From Effrenium voratum (Eukaryota; Sar; Dinophyceae; Suessiales; Symbiodiniaceae), in NCBI GenBank assembly GCA_963377175.1, contig CAUJNA010000446.1:1319935-1383934 (forward strand): a DNA stretch of 64,000 nucleotides, read 5' to 3'. A program made the position numbers and the translations under genes. This document shows positions 33,101-46,200 of this stretch, in pieces. The number at the start of each line of letters is the position of its first letter. Within the stretch, counting starts at the first letter, position 1. Below the pieces are notes generated by a model. The model saw only the letters and a list, made by a program, of their open reading frames with translations. It searched no databases and was not told where the DNA came from.

Positions 33101-36100
33101 GGTTTTCCAGGTCGAGTCCAAGCACGTGCTTCGGTCTGCCACGGCTCCGGCCAGTGTTGCCCAAGAGCAAGTCAGCAAACAAGCCGCAAATGGAGGGGCC
33201 TTGGCCCAAATGAAAACACCGATGCCACAAAACCTGCGGGGGAAGTTTCAGCATTCAGCCATCATCTGTGGTGGGCATTGCAGATTCAGCAAATGGGGGA
33301 ACATTGCCACAAACAGGAAGGCCAGAAAAGACGAGGGATGGTGCACGGCCAAAACATGGCCAAAACAACACGTGAGGGGGGGGGGTGTCTCCTCATCGCA
33401 CACCTTTGAGTTTCAGACCTCCAACATCCATGGGTTCAATGGGTCTAGCAGGAAGCCAACGGACCGTCCAAAATTGTAACACCGTGTTTTGGATATCTTG
33501 GGCTGGGTCCATGGCAAATTCCAAAACCGAAAGGAGGAAAAGAGCCGCTTTGGCGCAAGACAGGATCACCGCTTTTGGTGGGATTTGCCATGCATCCCTC
33601 TAAGCTCTCAACTTTAAGGTCCTTTGGGTATGCTGGGAATGCCGTAAACATGGCCATTGTTTGTTTGGACATGGAAAGCTGAACAAAAGCGAAGGTCCAG
33701 GTTGTCTCGGCCTCGCAGCGAAAAAGAAAATAGTGACAAGGATATGGCCATGATAGAAGGCAGGTATTCCGCTCATCTTACGAACATCCGTCCCCAGAAG
33801 TTATCGACGTCTTTGAATGCTGAAATTACGTTCTGAGAACCTCCAGCGAATCAGCCATTGCCTTGTGGGCAAATCACAAGTGCCACGTCATGTGCTTGGG
33901 TCGCCACCAACAAGTAGCATGCCGTACCAGTCATCTGGGCAAATAAGTGTAACTCACAATCCCCACGCAACGGACCTTCAACATGAATGCGCTCACTTTG
34001 CCCCCAGGTGAGCTTGCTACTTGTGTTTGTTTTTAATCCCAACCGGCATGAGCATCTCCCAAAACAAGCAGGGACACCAAAATTGATCGTGTCGCTGTAA
34101 GCTGGACACCGCCCAACCCCAGCGGTATATGGAATGCCCACGCCCCACAAGGTTCGAAGAGCCGGGAGGCTTTGGCACACCTGGCGCCAGCTGGGACCAT
34201 CCGAGAAGGAAACACCACACAGCCAGAACACATGTCTGTCAGCTAGAAAGAAATACATTCTCTTGCACGAGCGGGCATAGAGAAATCTGGTTGTTGTTCC
34301 GGTCCCATGCGTTTTGGTCGACAATGCTGGTCCCCAAACAACGCGTATATCAAGAGTATGCTCGTTTGCCTGGCCTGGGCCTGTGGAGTTGATCTGAAGA
34401 AGGAAACACCACGAGTTAAGAATTGCTGGGCTTTCGGATGGCGAAGATGCCTAGAAGTTGAAGTCTTCTGACTCAACAAAGGCTCGCGTGCCGGCAATGT
34501 CCGGGCATCCAAGTTCGAATGGTCTCTTGCAGCAACCTTCAGGGACAGTCTGGGAGTTGGCTAAATGGCCAGCCAAGCTCACTGGTCTCTTGGAGACCAG
34601 TAAAAGCTAGCCCCAGTACATGTGGGAGAACCAACCTGGGTCCTGGGATCTGTCAATCACCAACCCCAACTTGACCTCCCTCGTTCCCGAAGCCACACCC
34701 ACGCGGATGGGTAATCCCCAGCACGAGGAAGCCCGCCAAATTGGGTGTCTGGACCCCCCAATGGCTCTCTCAACGCTTTTATCCTTTTGGTGGCCCTTCA
34801 AAACAACCCAGGGGGTGCCAACTCCAACACGAGAAAGCGGTCTCTTGGTGGCCTGGGCAAGCACCTGGCACGACAGCTTGTTGGAGTTGATGTAGTCGAT
34901 CAAACCACTCCTGGGTACCGCGTCCATGTTGGAGTTGCGTGTTGGCTTGGTTTGCACGTTCATCTCAAACCTGTTGACCACCTTCTTCGGTTTCAAAAGA
35001 GGGGTTTTGGGGAGCTGATACATCGTTTTGCCAAAGGGTAGACATTTGGGTTTGTTTTGCCTTGTTCGTTGTTGGTCTGGGGAGTGTTCATTTTTGTTTT
35101 TAATGAAGGAGCGAACCCGTTTCGTAGTTCAATGGTCTGGGGTGTTGGGTGAAAAACCACAGGCCACGCACAACAGCACCATCCCAGGACCCCGCCCCGC
35201 CTTTTACCATTGGGGGTGCGCCTGCTTCTTCATCAAGCACCCCTTGAAAGGCGGCGAACAAATTGACAAGGTCAAGCCTATGGAGAAGAAACATGGCTCC
35301 AGAGTGTTTGAGTTCAAATCCGAACCAAACACCGCCGGGCTCCAAACCAACAAAGGGTTACCTGACTCTTGGAGCCGAGCCTCCCAAGTCTTCCCACCAA
35401 CCCCAAAAAAGGTCGCCCAACTCCGAAAAACAAACACCACTACCATGTCCTTGCAGAAAATCCTGGTAGCGCTCCCTCTTCAACAACACATTTGGATACG
35501 GGCCCCCTCCGCGCGGCTCCCTTCCAACCAGCCACCGCATGTTCTCATGCAACTGGGTGTGTCTCCCGCCCCCCCCCGCCCCACAAATGGTTGGGTTTTT
35601 TTGGCTTCCCTTGTAAATCCCACAAACAAAACAGGGTACCCGAAGAAAAACACACACACACACACAGTCACAATTAGCCCAAACAACATCGAAACCGACT
35701 CCATGGGATGCGGAGGCTCTTCCAGCAGCTCCGCTCCCCTCGCTTGCCCAGGACTTGGGGTAGGATCACCTCAGCCCAAAGGGAGATGGGCGGATGCGGC
35801 CGCGGCGCGTTTTGGGAGGCGTTCTTTGTCTCATTTGGGTATGGGTCAAAATTTATCCACCAGGGGACCGCAGATTTTACCACTTACCAGGGTTCAATTT
35901 GGGGTACCTATTTTTGACCCACAGCCACCTTGAAGGGGAAACTTCAAGGGAAACTTCGGCGTTCCTTCTTTGGCGCGCAGCTGTAATTTGACACATTTTG
36001 CTTGGTGGCGGTTTTCTTTTGCGCTGTCTTTGTGTGTTTTGTGGTTTTGTTCGATTGTCCAGGTCCAGCTATCTGCCACGCAGTTGAGCTTGACTCAGAA

Positions 36101-39100
36101 ACCGGATGCTTGTGTTCAAGCATCTTCACTGGGGAGTGAAGACTTCATTGGGATATCATTGCCTCACTTGCCCAAAGGACCTGCAAATACAAGGTGATCA
36201 CCTTTTGGAACCTTGACGAAATATGGACAACCACAGGGACACCAAGAGCTTAAAAGGTCCATTTGCTTGGGGCGACTAAGTAACTAGAGGCTTGGGGCTG
36301 CAGACTTATGTCCCTTGTTCTAGGGCATTTGCACCCATGTAATTTGAGTACAGAACCCGGGAGGGCATGCCGTTCATACCCCTCTGCAAAAGAAGTAGGT
36401 ATGTATCCACAAAGTGGGCTACCAGGGAGCCAAGGATGAACAAGAGGTACTGATACTGTGAAACGAATACCTTCACCAGTTGGGACGGATCAATAGTTAC
36501 TTGTGCAACCACCTATGACATAGGTGTTGGTTTTTGTGCATCCACTTCTCTGAGCTGTCTAAGGCTTATTCAAACCTGAAAGCCTGGTGGGGGAGGCCCC
36601 AGCTACCCCAGCGGAAACGGAGGATTCGTCGGGAACACAAATCAAGTGAGTCACCATCAAAACCCGGTACCAAAATGGTCTACCCACCACGTGAAGATTG
36701 AAGCCGGGTATCCGCAACTATTTCTGGCTGGGACTGCCCCTTTCTAACCTTCATCGATCCCCGGGTTTTGAGCACGTGGCTTAAGTTATCTCGTCTGTGC
36801 CAGCGCACCGCACCAACCGAGGCGCGAGATCCGGGTGGCAGGTGGCGCGGACCCGCAGGATGTCCCGCACCTGCAGCAGCGTCGCCACGGTGAGCCGATC
36901 CTCGACACGCGAAGACAGCGCCAGGCACGGCCTGACATAAACCGTGGGTTTCTCCGGTCGAAACCAGTGGAACCCATTTATTTCATGAACCGAACTAGCC
37001 GAACCAAAGGACACCTTGGCAAACAGATGATTCTCTAAGGGACATGTTGGCATCTGTTGCTTCCCCACATGAAACGGGGGGAAGTTATAGATTCCCGAAC
37101 TTTAGGAGACCCGTTGAATGGATTCAAAAAAACGGCTTCTAGAAGGCTCGCACCAACGGACAGCCATGTGTTCCCCGCATCCGAAAGGAACGCGTTGGTT
37201 AGAACCCATTGAGCGGGTGACCCAAAAGGTACCAGGGCTAATAACACTTGTTCAGCCTTATCCTTTGCTTAAACAGGACATGGGAAAATGCTGGTTCAGC
37301 CAGAAGGCATGGGCCAAGTTAAGAATTTGCTGTTGCCCTGCAGTTGTGAAATTCGAGAGTGCCCTGGGTCTGGAGAAATTACGACCTCTCCATGTCCCGT
37401 GCACATGGACCATACACTGGTTTGACCAAACTTGGAAGAATCGGGTGGTCCACCTTACTTCGGGTGGTTGCCCAAACCAACACTGCCGACCGATAAGGTT
37501 ATCAGTTGCTCACGTGGCTGTGGCTCAACAAATGGAGTTCCCAAAATGGCACCTTGATCAATGCGACACTTCAACCTGCGGTTTGCCCCAGCTCTTTCAT
37601 CTTGAGACACACCCATATGAATCAATGCAGCCCCGGACTTCTGACTGGCCGACTCGCGACCAAAGAAAGATACAAGCACAGCGACGGAAGCGCCCACAGG
37701 GGCGCTAATAAAAACAACATCTTTCAGCTGTCATATCAAAGGGCTGTCTCACTGTCGTGCAAAGTCTTTTTGTCCCACCATGAAGATTGCTCAAGACTTC
37801 AGGTCCCGATTTCAGAGATCTCCCATCAGAGGGTGGTTTGTTTCCGTCCCCTTCCCAAGCCTATGATCTTCCCTCATATCAAGCAAGCAGAAGCTAAAAA
37901 AAATGAGACTACTGTCAGGCACTTGGTTTTGACCCTGGTGCTAAGAGAACTGGCTCCTTTTATACCAAGCTTGGATTTCTCACCCAACCCAACCTGATCC
38001 TTCCCAACTGGTACAGTAGCTCCGGAACCTCGAGCGGCCTTTGGTTTGGCAGTTGATTGCACCAGGGTATACCCCCCTGGAACCGTTCGAAAGAGGAAGC
38101 TTCTGAACATGTCTACTTCTCTTCCGAGCTGCCGCTTCCTCCTGACAACTGCTTTCCGTCTTGTCCGCCAAGATGAAAATCTTCCTTGGGGCGAATTCTT
38201 TTGCGCCCGCGCGTATACGCCTGTGCCACGTTTGTTGCCGCGGTTTTTGGCACTACCCAGTTGCAAACGGTGACTCGAACGGTGACAATCGGGAACCCTG
38301 CTTCGGGGTTGATTCCATTTGCAATAGCAAACCCACCAAACATATAGAAACCTTTAAAACTGCCACTGAACCGGAACTGTACAGCTACTGGCTACTGACA
38401 CTGAGGAGTGTGCAATTATCACCCAATTCCCCCTGGAGATAGTGGAAGACATCTGGGATTGCAAGGAACACACATCGGCGGGGTGGTCCAAGGTGTCCTG
38501 TTGGGAAGTAAATGGCCCTGATTCATCTTCCACAAGGCTTCAAGGACGGACCAGCACGCTCCAGATAATGATTCACGCACTCACAGTAACGGCTTCCTAT
38601 AGAAAACAAACCACATCATGTGTGGAGTCCCAAAACAAAACCTTGGTGAGGGTTCCCATGTAAATGTCCTTCAACATCACCCATCTGTAGAAAACTCACT
38701 TAACATCGGCCTATCAATGTGATGCTTCTACCTCTGCCAAAGGGGATATACACGCTAGACAACATTCTAGACGCCCCACTGCGGATTTCACCACTCCTGC
38801 ACTCTATTAGCACTCTTTTAGCCCTTTCCCAGGGGAGTCCACATCCGTCTCAAAAATGGCAGACCTAGAGCACCACAGTCAAAATCACCGGCCCAAGTCC
38901 CTAATCACTCGAAGACCCACATACACACGGCTCTCAAAGCCTGTCTCAACGTCTGAAACATGGAAATCCGGTTTGGATTGTCCGGCAAAGATTTGTCACT
39001 AGGCCGAAACAAACGGCTGTGAAAACAACCACCCAACCACCCAAATCCTCCCTGGACAAAATGAGACAATCTTTCCAGTAGAGATAGAGAGATTCCCTCT

Positions 39101-40273
39101 CAAACCTGTCCAGGAAGAAAATCAAAAACATCAAACATCTTCTGATACGCATTTGGAAGAACAAATGATCCAAAGCCTTTGGATCCATCGCGATCTTTCC
39201 GAAGCGAGCGGCTTGGCTGCCTCCAAGGGCAAACCCTCCAGCTTGTACCGTGCCCCCAGCGCTCCCTGCATCTGCTGCACCTACAAAGCGGGACTCGACT
39301 GCACAACACTGGGCTAGTTCCATTTGTGCATGCCTCACCTGGAAAAACCATATCCACCTCTTCTTTGGAAACAACCACCACCACCAACAGAAACACCACC
39401 ACCAACAACAACAACACCACCTCCAGCACCAGCATGAGCACTAGCACCAGCACCACCAAAACAACAACAACAAGAGCAACAAGAGCAACAACAACAACAA
39501 TAACAACAAGTTTCACAGGGGAAAAGAACACATTTGGACAAACAGAGGCTTTATGGGATCCCATGCTGTCCTTGGTTTCTGATCTCACGTCTCCAAAAAT
39601 GGGTGTCTTCTTTGCCATTTTGTTTTGCGGACCCCTCAAAAAATGGTGGTGTTGCGGTTGGTTTGTCTTTAAAACCACAAAGCAAAAGGTTCACTCAAAA
39701 AAGACACACCCAAGTTGGGAAACCCCTCAACTAATGGGCTTTTTCTCCTTCGCTTTTTGCGGGGATCTGTCTTTTTGGGCCAAAAAATCCGCCGACCCCT
39801 TTGCAAAAGCCAAGTTAGTCTCTGCAAAGGGGCGAGGCGTGTTCTAAGTGGTGGTTAGGGGGAGTCTGAGGGGGGGAGGGGGGGTCCCGCGGCGGTTTTT
39901 TGACACGCCTAACCTCTAACTCTAACCTCTAACTCTAACCTCTAACCCTAACCTCTAACCCTAACCTCTAACCCTAACCTCTAACCCTAACCTCTAACCC
40001 TAACCTCTAACCCTAACCTCTAACCCTAACCTCTAACCCTAACCTCTAACCCTAACCTCTAACCCTAACCTCTAACCCTAACCTCTAACCTCTAACCCTA
40101 ACCTCTAACCCTAACCTCTAACCCTAACCTCTAACCCTAACCTCTAACCCTAACCTCTAACCCTAACCTCTAACCCTAACCTTTAACCCTAACCTCTAAC
40201 CCTAACCTCTAACCCTAACCTCTAACCCTGATGATGACGAAGTCGATAATGATGATGATTGATAATGATGATT

Positions 40274-40321
<48 letters not shown>

Positions 40322-40372
40322 CTGATCATGATGATCATGATGATGATGCCCATATGATGATGATGATGATGA

Positions 40373-40441
<69 letters not shown>

Positions 40442-40444
40442 CAC

Positions 40445-40475
<31 letters not shown>

Positions 40476-40535
40476 GTGATGATGACGATGTTGAGGATGA
40501 TGATGATGATGCTGATGATTATGATGATGGTGACG

Positions 40536-40567
<32 letters not shown>

Positions 40568-40583
40568 GATGATGATGATGACC

Positions 40584-40622
<39 letters not shown>

Positions 40623-40756
40623 TTCTGATGCTGATGATGATGATTATGATAATGATGCCGATGATGATGATAATGATGATGATGATGATGATGATGATTG
40701 ATGGTGATGATGATTATGATGATGATGATGATGATGATGATGATAATGATGATGTC

Positions 40757-40849
<93 letters not shown>

Positions 40850-40892
40850 GTGATGGTGATGGTCATGGTGATCATGATGATCATCATGATGC

Positions 40893-40927
<35 letters not shown>

Positions 40928-41075
40928 CTCCAACCTTAAGCTCTAACCCTAACCTCTAACCTTAACCTCTAACCCTAACCTCTAACCCTAACCTCTGACC
41001 CTAACCTCTAACCCTAACCTCTAACCCTAACCTCTAACTCTAACCTCTAACCCTAACCTCTAACCCTAACCAGCC

Positions 41076-41106
<31 letters not shown>

Positions 41107-41145
41107 TCATCATCATCGTCATCGTCATCGTCATCGTCATCATCA

Positions 41146-41207
<62 letters not shown>

Positions 41208-41840
41208 ATCATCATCATTATCGCCTTCGTCATCATCAGGGTTAGAGGTTAAGGTTGGAGGTTAGGGTTAGAGGCTAGGGTTAGAGGTTAGGGTTAGAGG
41301 TTAGGGTTAGAGGGTAGGGTTAGAGGTTAGGGTTAGAGGTTAGGGTTAGAGGTTAGGGTTAGAGGTTAGGGTTAGAGGTTAGGGTTAGAGGTTAGGGTTA
41401 GAGGTTAGGGTTAGAGGTTAGAGGTTAGGGTTAGAGGTTAGGGTTAGAGGTTAGGATTAGAGGTTAGGGTTAGAGGTGATGGTGCTGATGATGATGATGA
41501 TGATGATGGATGAAGATGATGATGATGATGATGACGATGATGACGATGATGATGATGGCGATGCTGATGATGATGATGATGCTGATGGATGATGAGGATG
41601 ATGATGATGATGACGATGGTGATGATGCTGATGATGATGCTGATGATGATGAGGATGATGACGACGATGATGATGGTGATGATGATGCTGATGAGGATGA
41701 TGATGATGATGATGCTGAGGATGATGATGATGATGGATAATGATGATGATGGATAATGATGATGATGATGATGACGATGATGATGATGATGACGATGATG
41801 ATGATGATGCTGATCATGATGATCCTGATGATGATGCCCA

Positions 41841-41871
<31 letters not shown>

Positions 41872-41880
41872 TGATGCTGA

Positions 41881-41913
<33 letters not shown>

Positions 41914-42156
41914 CTGAGGAATGATGAGGACGACGATGATGATGATGGTGATGCCCATGATGATGATGATGATGATGACGATGATGATGATGATCATGAT
42001 GATCATGATGCTGATCATGATGATGATGACGCCGATGATGATGATGATGATGATGATGATGGATGATGATGATGATGGATAATGATGATGATGATGACGA
42101 TGATGATGATGATGACGATGATGATGATGATGATGATGATGCTGATGATCGTGCCC

Positions 42157-42199
<43 letters not shown>

Positions 42200-43178
42200 C
42201 TAATGGATGATGAGGATGGATGATGATGATGACGATGATGATGATGGTGATAATGATACCGATGATGATGATGGATGATGAGGATGATGATGATGATGCT
42301 GATGATGATGATGATGATGATGATGGTGACGATGATGATGATGATGGTGATGATGACGATGTTGATGATGATAATCATGCTCATGATGATGATGATGATG
42401 CTGCTGAAGATGATGGCGATGATGATGATGATGATGGTGATGGATGATGATGATGACTGATGATGACTGATGATGACAATGATGATAAGGATGATGATGA
42501 TGATAAGGATGATGAATGGATGATGATGATCATGATGATGCTGATGATGGATGATGATGATGATGACGCTGATGATGATGATGATGATGATCATGCTCTA
42601 ACCTTAACCTCTAACCCTAACCTCTAACCCTAACCCTAACCTCTTTCCCTAACCTCTAACCCTAACCTCTAACCCTAACCTCTAACCCTAACCTCTAACC
42701 CTAACCTCTAACCCTCACCTCTAACCCTAACCTCTGGTGGATGATGATGATGATGATGATGACGACGATGATGATGATGATGATGCCGATGATGATGAGG
42801 ATGATGATGATGATGACGATGATGATGATGCTGATGATGATGCTGAGGATGATGGCGATGACGATGATGATGGTGATGATCACGATGATGCTGGTGAGAA
42901 TGATGATGATGATGATGATGGATGACGACGATGATGATGATGATGACGATGATGATGATGATGACGATGATGATGATGCCGATGATGATGTTGATGATGA
43001 CGATGATGATGATCATAATGATGATGATGATGATGATGATGATGAGGATGAGGATGATGATGATGAATGGTGATGATGATGATGATGACAATGATGATGA
43101 TCATAAAGATGATGATGATGTTCATGATGAATGATGAGGACGATGATGATGATGGTGATGATGATGATGATGATGGTC

Positions 43179-43211
<33 letters not shown>

Positions 43212-43222
43212 GGGATGATGCC

Positions 43223-43253
<31 letters not shown>

Positions 43254-46200
43254 GCTGATGATGATGATGGATGATGATGATTATGATGATGATGGTGGTG
43301 GTGATGATGATGATGATGTTGATGTCGATGAATGATGATGCTGATGGTGATGATGCATGATGAGGTGAGGATGATGCTGATGATGATGATGATGATGCCT
43401 TCGTTACCTATCTTATTTTGGACACGTGTTTTATGTTTGGTGAGTTTTATTCTGGTATTATTTTCTTTGATTTAAGATTTCGAGGAGATTTAGTCCATCT
43501 TTTAGTATACCTTAGAGTTACTTCTGTTTTCTTGTTTCTTCTCTTTTTGCGAATCTGGCCAATTAATAATAATAATCATCATTATTATTATAATGTTTAC
43601 CTCGTACCTCGAATTCTTAAAACAATATTTAAAACAACATCAACAATAAAAGCATATTGGGGGGTCGGCGGCATCAGGCGTCAGCCTGCTTAATATATGG
43701 ATGATGGCCTTCTTAAAAGGACGATGAGTGAGGAACAAGGAATCAACCTGTTGACATTTCTCCCTACGCACATGTCCCAGTTGCATCAGATCCCACCAAA
43801 CAAGACAGACCGCTCAACCCCTTCGGTTGATCGCCACCCAGTGTCAGCAGGTTACACAGCCCAAAGACCCCAGGGCCCGGCTTGGTCAAAAAACCTTAGC
43901 CGATGCCCAAACGCGCAAGGGCCAAGGGGTTTATGAGCCTCAAGGCGACAGGCCAATTGCCATTGTTTCTTGCCTGATGTAGGGTTTCTGACAAAAGGGC
44001 CCTGTTGAGCCCAATCAAGCTGGGAAGCGGGCGGCGTCACATAGCTTCACTTACATGTTTAAACTCAAATCTCTGGTGGCCGTTGGAAAAACAGCAGGCG
44101 AAGTTGGTGGCAGTCGAATTGAAAGGGACTTTCGCTCCGGGAAAAAAAAGATAGGGAAACACACACGACGTGTCCACTTTGGAAAAATCACCCCGCCCCC
44201 TTCTAAACAGTTGATGCTCCTCGAGGGGGGACATTATCTATGCTTTTCTGATCCTTCCGAATGTTGTCCGTTTCTGGGGGTTCCAGTTGTGACTGGTACT
44301 GTGGCGTGGCTTCCACCAACGTTTTTCACTTTCCCAAAGGACCTGGATGTACAAGCTCAAAAGGCGCGTGTCCGTTTTCGATGGTACTTCTCTTGGAGCG
44401 GCTTTGAAGGGACACGAAAAGCAAAACCGCCATTTGTGGGGTCCCCGACTCCTAGGACATACCCACATGTTACCTTAAGAACTCAGCCGTGTGCTCTTGG
44501 GTAAATTCCTGAATCCCTCTTACAAGGCTATGCTCTTTTCCCCCCCAAAACACAAATCATACAATAAATACAAATAAATAAATAAAATCTAGTAAGCGAA
44601 GCGATGGAGGCATGTGCGCAAGTAGGGCACAGTGAGGTTCTGGTACTTGTAGTTCCGTCGCACCTCCGAGGCTTCGACTTGAAGCCTTTTGAATCCTCGA
44701 AACACCACGAACGTCTCAGTTCTTCTATGCACATATTGGGTGCGCCTTTCTTGGTGGACCCCCAAAATCGTGGGTCATCCTGTTGGTTTTCCTTTGAAAG
44801 GGTACCCTCAAATAAAACACCCATTGGGTACAAGCCGTTTCGGCTCTCAAGCGACCCCAGTCAATGCCGCCCTGAGTCGCGGTGGGTTGAGAAATCCTTG
44901 AGGCGTCCACGGGCTTCCTGAGTGGATGGGCTAAACTTTTTGTTTCCTGCTACAATGGTCTTCCAAAACAAGTGACTAAAGGCCATGAAGTGAGATCTCT
45001 TTTTATTGAATTTTCCGGCTGTTAACTGATACGAGCCATCTTTCTTCGACCGGTGGAATGTCTGGCGAATGAAGCCTAGCCCTGCAACCCAAGGCCGGTC
45101 GAGGGCGGAGGAAGGTTGCGACAGAGCCTGGGTTACCCTCTTTTCTTTTTGAAATCCTGCTAAACGTTGAAAAACAGAACTACTTTTTACTGGGCCAAGT
45201 TTGGAAACTCCAACACTCAAAGATCCTAAAACGCCCAGGGGTCCCCCACCAGCTCCGAGACTCCGAGCCATTGGACCTGAAGCTGAGAGGCCGTGAATCC
45301 ATCGGATCAGCGTCCAATGGCTTTTTTTTTTTCCGCCGGGAGAAAAGGAGAAAGTGCGTCCGGGTGAGATTTTGTCCCTCTAAAACCAACCAGGGAAGAA
45401 TAAGCCATATTCCTTCAACAGGAAGGGAAGATCATAAAACAAAAAATCTTAAGCAAAGGGAAGTCAAAGAGTTTCTCGATGCACCAGTGGGTAAACTCTG
45501 TTTCGGTTCATCAAACGCAAAGGGAGGAGCCGTGAAAGGACAAATGCCAGAGCAACTGGGTTTGTATCACAACCCATTGTTGAGCTTTAAAGGGACACCA
45601 AAACGAAAACCACAGTTTTGGGGTTCCCCCCCCAAAAACAAAGACACTCATATTTTGTAAACCTCAACATGTAACATGAGATCCCAGGCAATCTCCCGCG
45701 AGCCTGAGACGCGTCCAAATATTCCTCGCGGAAGGTCGGGTCTTCAGGCGCGTAAATGACCACCTGGTTGCAAGGATGCACTGACACAAATCCTTCTACG
45801 GCGGTTATCTACATTCCCTATACAAATGCTACTACCGCCTGTCTACATTCCCTATCAAACGCTTGATGCGACCAGCCCCAAGTAAAGGGGTTTTGACCGC
45901 GGAGAAAAAAAAACTGCTTCCTAAACTTGGGGGATCCAACGAAAAAGTCGGCGTCCTTTGACGCGTTGCCTCGAAACATAATCTCTGAGAGAAAAAACAA
46001 CAGCACACGTAAAATGACCAGTCCCCAAATTTCCGTCTTCAACATTGCCCAACAAGCTCCCATCCCTGGGCTGCCCTCAGATCCCCCGCTAAATGTTTAC
46101 CTCTTAGTTGGTTAGTGGGTTAAATCGAAACTACCACTAAACACTAAAGACCCAAAAGGCTAAGGAACTGAATGGCTGGGAGCCACCAAGATGCTGTTGA

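Noticed and set aside
35028..35933. 301-codon plus-strand ORF
   Set aside because: It overlaps a family B element and microsatellite, has no protein character, and lies antisense to the channel exon 35702-35769.
40202..43258. Long ORFs of poly-Asp, Met, His, Ile or Ser (up to 374 codons)
   Set aside because: They are the six-frame reading of GAT repeats, open because the repeat has no stop; no non-repeat sequence is included.
39908..43398. Chromosome end
   Set aside because: Exons of the same gene lie on both sides, and block orientation changes within the array.
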